Shown here: piece after piece, positions 46,798 through 58,339 of the stretch
Numbering within the stretch: position 1 is the stretch's first letter
Layout: each line of letters starts with the position of its first letter
Source of the DNA: Capitulum mitella
Taxonomy: Eukaryota > Arthropoda > Thecostraca > Pollicipedomorpha > Pollicipedidae
Length of the DNA stretch: 64,000 nt
Direction of reading: 5' to 3'
Assembly: GCA_030062745.1 (NCBI GenBank)
Contig: CP099853.1
Coordinates: 3,286,001-3,350,000, forward strand
Notes under the pieces: model-generated
The model's database searches: none
What the model saw: the letters and a program-made list of their open reading frames with translations, nothing else
What the model was told of the DNA's origin: nothing
Made by a program: the position numbers and the translations under genes

Positions 46798-48003
46798 CCC
46801 TATTCCCGGCAGGGGGAGGCTGAATCCGACCCCTCGGGTTTTTTGCTTGCCAATTCCAGGCTTTTTAACGCAGCTTTACGAAACTTAATCATTTTTCCTA
46901 GCTATTCTTTCTACGCGCCGTGACAAAATTTCAAAATTCTATTTTGCTCAGGAGCGGAGCCAGGCAACGTTTTCGGGAGGCACCTCAAGCCATTTTTGGC
47001 CTTGTTTAGGGTAAAAGGAAAATGTGTGCCAGAAACAGAGTTTTTAGAATAGAACTTAAAACTTTATATAGATGTAGAGCTAAAAAGTTGGATAATGTGC
47101 GGATGGAATTTTGTGTATCTGAGGTGTCTTTACAAGGTCAGGTGAGGGTAAAAAGTCAAAATTCGCTTTTTTGCAATAATCTCGACGCCGTTTTTTCAAA
47201 TACCAAACCCGGAATATATATGACATTGAAGGGTGCCCGTTACTTGTGTACCAAGTTTCAGCTTGATATCAGGTCGGGTCACGGAGCTATGACCTAAAAT
47301 GTCAGTGCGTGTACCCTATATCGCAATAGCCATAAAATGATTTTTTTTTAAATGCAGTGAATTCAAATGATTGCAAACGTTTACAGATACCCTTAAATGA
47401 ACACGAGATCATTCCAAGTGACCCCAAGGTCACCGGAGGTCATTTAAGGTCAAAGGTCACAAGTTGGTCTGAAGAACGTGTGACCATGACGGTTCCCCCT
47501 TTTTTATGTCCCTGGCACCGCCTATGCTAGCATTATACAAACATTGTAATGCGATTTGTACTTTTGTAGCATAATATAACTAGCAGTAGGCAAAAAAGTG
47601 TTTTTGCCTCTTTTGTTCATTCAGTTGTTAGAAAACTAATCCTCCTTTTTTGAAAACCTGTGAACGCCCAAGAATTTTCTCAAAATTTCAGATTTGCGGA
47701 TCCATGGTAAAAGCCCTATCTATAACTCTCGATTCATGCCAGTTTCATTGAAATCAGTCCACAAGCAACGGAATTATAACAAGTCCAAAAATACCTCCCA
47801 TTTTGACATTTTTACCCCCCTGTATCCACACATTTCAAAATTTTGAGAATTTCTTTCTGTGGAAATGTAGTTCACGTCACGGCAAATCGATTGACGTTGG
47901 TTGCGACAAAATCGGACGAGTAGTTCCCGAGATCTCAGGGGGGGGGGCCGAATCCGCCCCCCGTCGGGAATCGACCATACCGTCTATCCCTCCAGGAATA
48001 GGG
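46798..48003 (-). mobile_element. TTAA-1 copy E, abutting TTAA-2 copy c
   Basis: Ends CCCTATTCCCGG (46798) and CAGGAATAGGG (48003). The flanks are GTAA (46794-46797) and TGAA (48004-48007), each one change from TTAA. The left tetranucleotide is at the same time the right flank of TTAA-2 copy c, so the element sits in that copy's target duplication. The DR1 AGGTCAAAGGTCA lies at 47447-47459. A 91-codon open frame (47022-47297) is not preserved in other copies and is not called. Confidence 0.85.
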
Positions 48004-48007
48004 TGAA

Positions 48008-49030
48008 ATATATAGCGATTTTGCGCGAACACGGGATAGTGATCATGCATATGTTGCAAAAGCAAACGTTATATATATTTGTGTGAGTTAAATATGAGGT
48101 GAGTTACATAAAATTACTCCTTTGTCTTATGTTTGCCCCCACCCCCACCACTGTCGAGGTCAATCTTGGCTACGTTTCTCATCTCCGAAAACTATGATGT
48201 GAACCGAATGCGAAAAACGTAAATGTATCCCGATAAGCTGACGACAGCTTTTTTAACACAATCATGATCATGAAGGATCAAAATCTAGTGGTGTTTTCGT
48301 CTGGAAGATCATCCAACTTTTTCCTTGCATAGAAGAGCCCCGTTGCCTTCTACATCCGTGGTTCGCCCATACCATCCTTATGTTGATTTATTTAAGGCTC
48401 AGGAACGATGCATGCATTTTGTATTTGTATTCTTGTATTTACCTGTGATCGCGAAGAGGTATTTAACCGTAAACCCTGGTTCCACTAGGCATGTTTTCCG
48501 GGCCACGGGCGTTTTCTCTTCTAAGAGCCACAAGACAGCGCGCGGCACACAGACCAACAACCACCAAAGCTCGCGAGAATGTCGTACACCGTCATATAGT
48601 GAACTCTTTGAGAACTCGACCTGAAAGAAGGTATCAGGTTAAGTGTGCTAGCCATGCATTCACCCTATGGCGTTGCATGAAAGGAAATGGCCCAAAAAGT
48701 AGCCTGTGCCTCCCCCGATTGCAGGGATGCGTTCCGTCCCTAATGCCAATTGCGGTTGTTTGATGAGCACCAAAATGGTACAAAAAAATCCTCCAAATTA
48801 CGCATCTCTTGGCCAGGGTGCAAAGCCCGCCAGCGTTGAATGAACGTGAAATGAAAAAAATACAGAAAGACAAGTCTAACTGAATAACAATGATAACGAT
48901 TATAAAACTTCATGGGTAAGTTCTCAAACTGGTCTCATAATAGTCCCAAGCATATATTTTGCCTCGGTACTCGCTCCTGTGTTTGAAATGGTAATAAACT
49001 CAAAAACGTAAGGGGAAAGTCTTTCTTTTA
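48008..49030. other. No confident gene
   Basis: AT-rich spacer with short frames on both strands; no domain recognised. Confidence 0.4.
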
Positions 49031-49119
49031 GGCATTGCATCTTGCAGGCATTCTATCAGGGTCGACCCAAAATGGACCCACACGCGAACTTGGCCAAAAA
49101 TTCCAGTCAGAGCCCGTGT

Positions 49120-49350
49120 TCAGCGGCATGATTGCTGGACGTACCGTGCACGTCCGTCGCCCGTTGACCGACGTTGTCATCAAGTCGTATGAAGACATCG
49201 TCTGCACGTCATACGAAGACGTCGTCAACGCGTCATATGACGGTCGCCTGCAGACCTTCGTGATGTCGTGACAACGTGCTCACGACTTACAACACAGCCT
49301 GACGAAAATACGACGTTCCAACGACGTCGTCACGACGTCGTGTGTTGGCT
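49120..49350. repeat. ACGTCGT-rich degenerate short tandem repeat ending in TTGGCTGGGA
   Basis: Words such as acgacgtcgt, acgtcatacgaagacgtcgtc and gtcatatgacg recur at intervals of roughly 12-25 bp, many of them self-complementary. The array ends at 49342-49351 in TTGGCTGGGA, the end motif shared with the loci at 44333, 50372 and 53530. Confidence 0.6.
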
Positions 49351-49351
49351 G

Positions 49352-50003
49352 GGAATCCGGTTGGGCTCAGCCCAACCAAAGTTCAGGCAGCGTGAAACTT
49401 CCTCAGCCACGAGATGAATAAAGCAGGAAAGTTTAATACAAGGCCCTGTGAACTTTTATTTCCGTCAGATAATCTACAGATGACATTTTATCAACTACAG
49501 GAAAGCGTGCGAACATGCGCGGAGATAGAAGCTGGCACTTTTTTGCCTACAGGCCCACGAAGCGCGGCCTGAAATGGTCCGCTGGGTGATCTGCGTGCTT
49601 TCATGACAAGTTGGGCTTTTGCGGGCTTGTTTGGGCTTCCGTTTGCCACAAAATATTAAAATTGAGTCGAACATGTGCAAAATGTGCAGTTTACCGTACA
49701 GCGATGACCTTAGCCCTTCACAAAAACTTTGGGCAATCAAATGGAAGGATCTGCATACATTGCTTTGGCTTAAAGTTAAAATTAAGTTTTCAGCGTGTAG
49801 ACTTTCGTGTGCTTTTTCACTGAACGTTTCATGCCATTTGGACGTGGGTTCGGGTAGAGGTAGAGTGCGGGACGGAGCCTGCCCATGGAATGAAAAAAAA
49901 AACTCTACGTGAAGCATTTATTTGCAAAAGCCTGGGGCCTGCAGATATTTTCTGTGGAAACGCTCGCTTCCTCGCTCTGCTTTGCTGAGAACGGACGTAT
50001 AAT
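49352..50003. other. No confident gene
   Basis: Open frames on both strands between 49495 and 49917 overlap each other and carry no recognised domain. Confidence 0.4.
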
Positions 50004-50384
50004 TGCTTAGCTGGGCTCAGCCCAAGCTAGTCTCTGTCCAGAATATTGCGGGCTGAGCCCTACCGGGCATATCTGAGAATGGTTGGGCTGAGCCCAAGTT
50101 GGGGCTGTGCCCAACATAATGCGGGCTGAGCCCTACCGGACATATCTGAGGATGGTTGGCTTGAGCCCGAATTCAAGCTCTGCCCAGCCTTATGCAGCTG
50201 AGCCCTATCGGGCATAGCTGAGCATGGTTGGGCCGAGCCCAAGTTGAGGCTCTGCCCAACCTAAGGCGGGCTGCGCACACATCGTTTTTTTCCTATTCAT
50301 GCATCAAGGTTGAGCTAACTTCAGCTCTGACCAGGCTGTGCCCAACTTGCCCACCCTCAGCCCAAGCAGATTGCTGGCTGGGAC
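50004..50384. repeat. Minisatellite, 71-75 bp unit, about 3.5 copies, ending in TTGCTGGCTGGGA
   Basis: Units begin at 50048, 50123, 50194 and 50266 with gcgggctgagccct-type text followed by ggttgggctgagccc. Each unit contains an internal GGGCTGAGCCC-type palindrome. The array passes into a degenerate tail and the end motif TTGCTGGCTGGGA at 50372-50384. Confidence 0.85.
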
Positions 50385-51290
50385 ATTGGATGAAAAATGG
50401 TGCTTCCTCGAGTTCTAACACAAAAGGACGCCAAAAAGTAAATCATAATGAAGCGAAACGGATATAGTGTTTCAAAATCAGTTGAGTTTATCTGTACTTC
50501 TCACAATCGTATTTCACACGTCGATTCCGATCCAGGTCATGCTAAGCCAATCCTTGTCCACAAGAGTATTCGGATTAAATGCGTTCTCGGAGCCGCGAAA
50601 GTTTTTTTTTTGTTGGAAACAATACATGCTGAAGTAAATCTTAACACCCGAAATGACCACAACTATTGTGAAATCACGTCCTCAGCTCTTCCTATGTAAT
50701 CCTAGGTTGACTTAAACCAGGAACCTAAACGACCTGGGATTGTCCGAAAATCGTACTTAGATGTGTTAAAGCATATTCTGAGTCGACATCTGCCACAAAA
50801 ACCAATTCTAGTCGTGTGGTGGCATTGCAGGCTCATTAATTCGCGGCCGGCACCGCCCCGCAAGGTCAGACCTTCGCTGTGTTCCGCCCTTTTTCATCGC
50901 ATAAAAGATAAACTGCATCACATTCGTGTCATTCGATTCCCTCACAGCTCGAGTCATCCGAATAAATAGATTGCTTTGCGATACCTACACTGCAAACCAA
51001 ATTCACAAGGCTTGCGTTCGGTGAATAGGCGTGGCCTAGTGGGATCACCATCCACTGCTACAAAGACAAGGAGCACAGCAGTAGGTCTCTGGTGAGATGA
51101 AAAACACATGTGAAGCCTTTGTACGCATAGTAGCGAATGGATATTTTGAAAAAAAAACATTAAGGGTATCTTTTCTTCATGATACCAGCTTTCTACCCAG
51201 TTGGGTGAGTGTCGGCTAACCAATGGTCAGCCTGTACTGGTCTCATGTTACAAATCAGTACATTCCAAGAGCGCTGTTAGCAAACAAATT
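50385..51290. other. No confident gene
   Basis: AT-rich spacer with frames up to 89 codons, unsupported by domains or splice signals. Confidence 0.4.
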
Positions 51291-51299
51291 AAAACGTTC

Positions 51300-51495
51300 G
51301 CACCGAGCGCTTGGCTTGTACCGAAGTTACCAACACGGTAATGTTTCGCACGGACGCAAGGCTGCCGTTGAACTTCCGTCTTAGGGCAGGCGCCATTTTC
51401 TTGACGCCGTTTCGCCGTTTGCGCTTCCGTCCCCCTTCTTCGCTCCGCGAGTGTCGCCCGCGGCGGAAAACTGAGCAGACGTAAGTATCGTGCCG
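51300..51495. promoter_or_regulatory. CpG-rich block resembling a host promoter/first exon
   Basis: CpG and GC content rise sharply over AT-rich surroundings. On the minus strand AAAATGGCGCC near 51396 resembles a YY1-type initiator element and gives an ATG in good start context (frame MAPALRRKFNGSLASV) that reaches a possible donor GTAACT near 51335. On the plus strand a strong donor GTAAGTAT lies at about 51481. Both could be first exons of a divergent promoter. A TATATAAG at 51715-51722 lies further downstream. No product can be named. Confidence 0.3.
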
Positions 51496-52117
51496 CAGTA
51501 TGGGTTGCATGATGCTATCTTGTTGTTGAATTTCAATTTTATGACGGGCGCCTGCCTTCGCTTCGCAATAATGTGAGATGTGGTGGTGTATTACTCCAAA
51601 CATAGCCATTCGAAGGGTTGCTAGTCATCATGCGTTAACGTGGCGCATTGTGCAAACACGAGCAGATAAACCAATACACATGTATCAAGTAAACATAAAG
51701 GCGGGGAATATTTCTATATAAGGGAGGCAGAGCACCCTCAATAGTCTCAGAATTATAGCATTAGACCTACTAGTGGCATACGGAAAGAGGGCCTCAAAAT
51801 CGTTGAAATTGGTATGGCCCATGAATTCCACAGAAGTGAAATCCTTCCTCAGAGCCAGTTTCTGACTGTAAAATCAATGTTTTTTTTTTTTTTGAAATCA
51901 CTACGTGGTACAGTTCACGGCGCCAGTTACATGCACCGGATGTGTTTTTTGCTCCATTGCAAAAAAAATGTGACAAAACAAGTAATAAAATCTCTGCTTC
52001 AATACAGTGCTCTTACTACACATCGTCATCATGTCATGCCAGACCAAACTTGTCATCGAAATTTGGTTAGGTTGGCTCGGAAGGTCTCCGGCCCGCTCGG
52101 CTAGAGACCTTTGCCTC
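51496..52117. other. No confident gene
   Basis: AT-rich, with a T-run at 51880-51893 and the TATATAAG noted above at 51715-51722. No domain was recognised. Confidence 0.4.
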
Positions 52118-54085
52118 CCGTCCCCAATATCTCGAAAAGCATTGGTCCGAATTCCTAGAAAAAAACGCAGTTCGATAGCCTGTAGCAAAATCTACATTTC
52201 TGAAAAATATCGAAAACTTTGCAAAGCGTGGCTGACGGGGCCAGAATGCCGATATATGTAGGGGTTCAGTTATACGAGCTTTCTGACCACATTTTACTTC
52301 GGAACATATTCTGTTTCACGTCATTCTGCCGACAGTTGATAGGTCTATCACATTTGGGTCATCCATATCAGATCGCACGAGAATTAATCCGACGCCATTC
52401 GATTCTGACCAATTTTCGTACAATTATAGTACCTACCGCAAGCTGGTCATCCATAAATTTTTAGCCCTGGGTGACCCTCTGAAATGAAAGCAACAGGTCA
52501 TGAAAGGTCACCGATTTTAAAAGTCTTTGCATGATTCATACGCTCACTAACTCGGTGGCAGATTGTCACAGAAAGATGTGATTAGAGCCATTCGAAAGAG
52601 AATGTTCTAGCTTTTATAAATAATTTCACTTTTTCGATGACCTCAGGATGATCTTTGGCCTCTTTAGATTACACGGAACATTTTTGCTTTTAACTTTGCT
52701 CGCCCACCGTGGTCTTGGCGAAAATGTAGCAAAATATACCTCCAGGTATCTGCAATAAGCGGGGAAAAAACAGTTTTGCGCAGACTGAAACTTTCCTAAA
52801 TTCCATCAGTGAAGTATTGGCAATCTGCGCTGGACAGATATCCCCATTTGACGAATATTGCTCGATTTCTTGCTTTTCAGAATCAAGCAATATTGATCTC
52901 TCAGGAACAAGAACAAATACAGTGCTTGCATAGCTGATATAATAAAATGCTATAAAATAATCAAATGCTTGCGAATGCTTTACATTACCTTGGAGTCGCC
53001 TCTGATTTCTTTTTGACTGAAATATGTGGTATTTTATCGTAATGTACGTGCAGCTAACAAAACCAGTCAGAGAGATCAGATGTCTGTTAGGCCCCCTGCA
53101 CATGTTTTTGCATTGCAATAGTTTTCGTGTTCCCTATTGCATACCAGCCAGGAGGCCAGTGGAATGGAATGATGCGCGAATGGACCTAACCGGGACCGTG
53201 CCGGTTCAGAAATCAATCGGGCCCCGAGGACAACGGCATAGTAATCGCCAGCTGGAGCCTGGTCGGGCCCAGACGATCACGGCACAGTTATCGCCGTTAC
53301 AATCGTCAGGCTACACTCCGCATAAACTGGGCCAGACTCTGGCTCAGCGCAGCCATCGTCACCCGCTCGGGTTCAGGGCAGGCTTGCTCCTTTGGGGTAA
53401 AGCTCGGCATTGCTAAGGCAATGATTGGTGCGTCACCTCCCAGTGGAAATCCGACCACTGCTGTAGCTCAGTTCAAACAGGAGAGCCAGAGCATGCTGGA
53501 CCAAAGCTAGGTCTGGCCCAAAACAAAATTGCTGACTGGGATTGGACGAAATATGCATCCGAAAACCGATGCCTAGACACGCCGCCAGCAATATATATAG
53601 GTGTATTATACCATAAATTAAGGTCAGTATGTAAAGATAACACGTTAGCTTTATTCTATTCAAACAATAAGTCATATGTTTCTGGTAATAAGGAAACATA
53701 AATGCACCAATTTACATATCCATGGCCTCGCCACTGGCCAATACCTTGTATGTAAAAATGCTTCCAAATACTAAGGTTTTAAATGTTTCTGTCATTTGAA
53801 CTGTCCGTGATGTTACGAAAAATAAACATCAAAATAGCACATGACCACGTCGAAGTGGCGCAATCTCCAGAGAGCGCGATTTTGCTCATACATATCTTTC
53901 AAAAACGATATCCCTGAAACCACTTCTGGAGGGAGGAAATTTTTGAAATTTCGTCACAGTATGTAAAAATCATATTCAGGAAGTCACTCAGTTTCGTGAA
54001 GCAGCTCCCAAAAGCTCGGGAATGGCGGGCGGAAAACTGGGGTGTGAGGGAGGGGAGCATAATGCCTCCTCCCTCAGCACGGAAC
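52118..54085 (+). repeat. Repeat R4 copy 2, interrupted at 53095-53547
   Basis: Collinear with 34683-37134 (see R4 copy 1 for landmarks). It lacks the 1.4-kb TIR element of copy 1 but contains its own 450-bp insertion. The right end carries G-rich text ggtgtgagggagggg where copy 1 has ggaatggggggg, followed by cacgg in both. Confidence 0.65.
53095..53547. mobile_element. 450-bp insertion in R4 ending in TTGCTGACTGGGA
   Basis: R4 copy 1 runs directly from ctgttaggccc (35285-35295) into the acgag...cggatgcctgg block, while copy 2 has about 450 bp between the equivalent blocks. The insert ends at 53528-53540 with TTGCTGACTGGGA. The interior has degenerate GGGCC/CAGCGC words but no coding capacity. 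Comparison with the empty site makes it a mobile or duplicatable unit. The class is unknown; no inverted repeats were seen. Confidence 0.55.
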
Positions 54086-55206
54086 GCACGTGGCACGTGC
54101 GCCTTCTTGGACACGTGTTAAAGAACGGCGAACACGCTTCTTGTGCAAACACGCTCAAGAAGGGCTGGCAGTCCTTGAACATGTTCGCACGGTCACATAA
54201 GTGGGAGAGGCATGGGTCAAGTGTTGATTTTTCGGCAACTGTGTTGGTTGCGTAAGTCCCCCGCATGGGTAAGGGATACCTTCCGAATAACTTTGGTAGG
54301 ATAACGGTGAAGCGTGTCGAGTGATGTTAGCATTCGCTATTATGTAGGCACATTACCTTTTTCGCGTAAATATATTTTTATCTTTTGTTGAGGTTTTCTG
54401 AAGATGCCAGACATATTTAAGTTAAGGTAACAGAGCTACGGCCTTGTTCTCGAGGACAGTTCATATCGAGAATGGCATTCATTGTAACTCTACCGACACC
54501 CTAAACGTATCTGCTCATTTCTAGTGATTGGTGAAGTCGTGTGTGGCATATGCAATTAGAGACGCCATTTTTGTAATTATGAAAGTTCGCCAGCCCCACA
54601 ACCTTATTCCGAGAGCTCTCACCCGCCCGTCTTGCTGGAAAACTTGAAAGAAAAAAAAACAAAAGTCCGCAGGTTAGGGACGTAACTTTACCTTCCAGTC
54701 CCAAAGAACAGTTGCATACTCTTCCAGACGGTTTTAGAGGACTTGAATAAAGTGCATATGCCATCAGTATCAGGCAAGGCGCAAATTTTCAACACATTTT
54801 TGCGTAACTTTGGTATTGTGTGACTCCTTAATGGCCAGGAATGTCCGCAAAAACGGGGCCTTTTCAACCCACGCCTGGTGGAGCTGCGGGCTCACGCATA
54901 GCAGCTCTAATTCAAATGCCATCGGATGTGTTCATGAATTTAAACACTGGAAGAGAAGGGCGGCGGCGGTTCGGGGGATATTTCCCCTATTTTGCCAACA
55001 CGTGTTTTTCCTCCAACCTAGGGCATGAAAAAATACGATGTTCTCATCATCCCCCTGAAATTCAGCACGTGAGGTGAGATGCCTCCCCGCAGATTCTGTT
55101 TTTGCCCCGCTCACCCCCACCCCCAGTCTCTTAGACGTGGCGACGCCGGGACATGTGCCTACATCAATGCGTGCACCATTGCTATTCCAGCACTGTTCTT
55201 TCTCAG
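54086..55206. other. No confident gene
   Basis: Spacer with short frames on both strands and an A-run at 54649-54661. It leads up to the splice-acceptor-like tract TTCTTTCTCAG at 55196-55206. Confidence 0.4.
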
Positions 55207-55523
55207 ACGTCGAGCTGTGCGACTCTCTGATGGAGATGGACAGCGGCTTCTTAGAGAATCTCTTCGTCGACGAAGTCACTGCAGCGGTCCAACAACCTGT
55301 TCTGACGAAGGGGAACGATGGAGAAGCTCAACATCACTTGGACGACACGGACATTTGGCTTGGCCCGGACGACGACTTGGTGACCCGTATTCTGGCCAGG
55401 GCGGCGTCGTTCCTAGCTTTAAACCAACATTTTCCTAAACCCCAGATGAGATATTTGCTTCCACCATGTGTAGCATGCCCTAGGCATACAAAGGGAGCCC
55501 AAACTAGCTGCAAAGACGGCTAA
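55207..55523 (+). CDS. Exon-like open frame, acidic, function unknown
   Basis: A pyrimidine-rich acceptor (ctgttctttctcag) precedes a frame reading VELCDSLMEMDSGFLENLFVDEV, then DDTDIWLGPDDDLVTRILARAASF, to a stop at 55523. It is markedly acidic with amphipathic spacing, unlike the random frames around it. The frame is also open upstream to an ATG at 55074, but that part is proline-rich and less convincing. No family was recognised; it could be an exon of a host or transposon gene. Confidence 0.3.
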
Positions 55524-56852
55524 AGCTGTGGAGAAACTTTGTGACTAAACGGGACCGCACAAAGACGGTATCACATATTACCTGAGATAATGAGCGTTCG
55601 GGCGTCGCCCTATCATTGAGTTCTCCGCTGATGTGGTTCATGGAGGTCGCTGACCGTGTCTTATGATAAAAAATAACAAAATAGCCGTATTTCCCTGTGC
55701 ATGCCCGTCAAGGATTCCATGACGTAACCGTGTGGAGCACTATGCCCCGCGAGTAAACGCCATGCCGCATAAATTTCTCTGCACAATGAAGCTACACACA
55801 ATAGTTTTACTCCAAAGAGCAAGCGCAGAACGCAGTTACACCACAGCTACGTGCAGGATTGTCGGCAGTGTAGTGCGTTACGAGGCGATGAAGATCCTAG
55901 TAACGCATTACAAGCCTCAAAAAAATACTTACTAAAGGGAAACCAGTGCAAGGCAGTCCGGGTAATAGCACCGCACTCATAGATATCCATTGTACTCGAG
56001 AAACCAGTCCGAGGAAAAAGATGGCGTCGTTAGTGAAAGCCCGTAATCCCTACCAACAGTAGCCTAGCTGCTTCACGAATGGCTTGTTAATTGGACTAGC
56101 CACTGGCTGGTATCGTGACACAATAAACCCTAAGCGTTTTGGAACCAAACCTGTTCACCATTCTTCGATTGGTAGATTTGGTTCACAGTGTATGTTGTAT
56201 CGCATTTCCAGAGGTCAAAAATAACGCGCTTCCCGCCGGAGCACATGACCTTGCTTTTACACCCTCATAGGAGCCTAATCCTACCAGATACATGCATAGT
56301 CTCACAGAACTTAACATTATGAGTTGACTGGTATACATTTCATTGCCTTTGCCCACTCAGACCATCTTACAGTGAGATGAAAATGAGATCCCTCCCAAAC
56401 GCCCACGGTGGGGCGCAAAAACGACTGACTTAGTTCTCATTATGGCATCATACATCGCTACCATGGTTAAGCTGAAGAACGTTTTTGCACAGTAAGATGC
56501 GGAAAATGATGCCCCAGAGGGTACATCAATTTTCACGGGCTTTCTTGCAGAAAAGCCCACTTCGTTCATTTAGAGTTCTGGTATATGACAGGCACGTAGC
56601 CAAGATTTTCCTTGGGGTGGGGCAAATATCAAATGTTTTTATTTGCTACGTGCATATGACGAAATTTATAGGAAAGGGCAGTAATTTTATGTGGTTTGCC
56701 TCATATTTAACGCGCAGGAAAACGTATAAACGTGTGCTTTGCAACATATATATGGTCACTGTCCCGTATTTGTGCGAAATCACCGTATGTCTAGTGAGGA
56801 CCGCTTGGCTTGCCGGGGCCATGGTCCCCCCTGGCTCCTCCATTGTATGGCC
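55524..56852. other. No confident gene
   Basis: AT-rich spacer. The frame at 56485-56946 overlaps repeat R3 copy 2 and is not called. No other structure was seen. Confidence 0.4.
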
Positions 56853-57650
56853 CCTGGTATCTGAAACCATTCAATGTCCGGTGTTTTTTAAGTTCTTAAG
56901 ATTTCGAGACCTACCAAAAAATCCTTTGTTTATGAGGACTCTCTAAAACTAACAAATGTTTTCTGTCTAGGTTCCCAACTAGTTTTTAAAGTCGGCATTG
57001 GAGGGAATCAGACAAAGACGCCTGAAAACCGATTAACGTCTCAAGTACATCAGTCGTGCTGCAGTGCCGGTAGGTGATTTTCACCCGTAATGTTAAACAA
57101 TACTTTCTTTCTAAACCTCAAAATAGCACAGCACCAAGGGAAACTTCTGAGTTCTTGCATCTGCCTTACATCAGCTAGTACTGAAATTTCTGTGTTTTCT
57201 TACGCCCGTTCATTGGATAAAGTCTAGTGTTTCCAGAATACTCAGATATCAGAACGTCCCCCAATTGTTTAAATATGACATTATAATTAAACCATTCCAT
57301 TTCATCGTTTTCGTTCGTAGGCATTTTAGAAGGAAAAACGTATGTTGGAACGTTCTTTCTTCGAAACGCAAAATCGAAAAAATAGAACGTGCTCTCGATT
57401 CGGCTCAAGATGTGATGGATCCCGTAACGCTTGTGACGAACTCATGTGTTGGTGCTGTTTGTGGCCAGTGTTTGATGTCAAGAATATAAGTGGTGAAAGA
57501 GGAAGCTCTGTCTCTGCGACGAAGGAACGAAGAGCTCATCATAAACTCAAGGAGAACTTGTAAATAGAAAAATTTTGGACAAACAAAAGTACTGGCACAA
57601 ACAAGGTCGCCAATAGTAAATCTGTCACGTCAAGCAGAAACCACTACTAC
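56853..57650 (+). repeat. Repeat R3 copy 2, uninterrupted
   Basis: Collinear with 32268-34290 minus the TTAA-1 insertion. Shared landmarks are agacaaagacgcctgaaaa (57011-57029), gaaacttctgag (57140-57151), cttacatcagctagta (57166-57181) and aggtcgccaatagt (57604-57617). It serves as the empty-site allele for TTAA-1 copy C. Divergence is high, so R3 is old. Confidence 0.65.
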
Positions 57651-58105
57651 ATCATGCGACAGTGACCCATTAGTGGTCCGAACCGTTAATAATTTCGTGA
57701 CCGTTTTTGACGTGCTCAGAACACCAATCAAAAGTTGTGACATACTTTTCGAGACCTCTGTCTCAAATTCTTCGTTTCCTTTCACGCACCAGTAATCACT
57801 GTATAAAAACTCACGACAAAACATCTTTGTTTCAGTCCGACAAACCGACTTCCAAAAGACTTTGTGGTTTTCCTCAGAAAAATAAGTTGCGTAACAGCTG
57901 GCAAACCCGGTGTGCACTGCCCATGGCTGGGGAGAGCTGACGCCGCCACCTTATGTTGAACCACTGTCGCTACGACTGTGGCAGGGGTACTGTGTTGACA
58001 CGGTGTGCACGGCAACGGAGCACGGTGCTCCGTCCGGAGCCAGGGCAGCAGAGCGGCCCTCAGTCGCCGTGTGCGTCTCCCGCCGATCGCAGGGACGCGT
58101 CTAGG
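57651..58105. other. No confident gene
   Basis: Transition from AT-rich repeat to CpG-rich DNA upstream of the lectin-like gene; short open frames only. Confidence 0.4.
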
Positions 58106-58305
58106 CTCCTGCTGGTGATCCGGGCACCTCTCCAGCCACTAAGTCCTCGCTGGTGATCAGGCCGCCTGTCCAGACCCGGCATCCTGCCGGTGATTCGGAC
58201 ACTTCTCCAAGATCAGTGACAGACCCGGGACCCTGCCGGTGATCCGGGCGCCTCTCCAGACCCGGCATCAGACCCAGGATCCCGCCGGGTGACTCAGACG
58301 TGCGA
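58106..58305. repeat. Degenerate minisatellite upstream of the lectin-like gene
   Basis: About five units of roughly 38-48 bp built on ctgccggtgatccggg...cctctccagacccggca. They end 30-35 bp before the start codon of the PAN/lectin frame, so the array occupies the position of the proximal promoter or 5' untranslated region. Confidence 0.75.
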
Positions 58306-58339
58306 CAGACGGTGAGCGGCGGGCCCTCGGCCGGGCGCC

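Noticed and set aside
47022..47297. 91-codon frame in TTAA-1 copy E (and the related 1935-2240 frame in copy A)
   Set aside because: The frame is interrupted in other copies of the same element (for example by TAG in copy F), so it is not a conserved gene.
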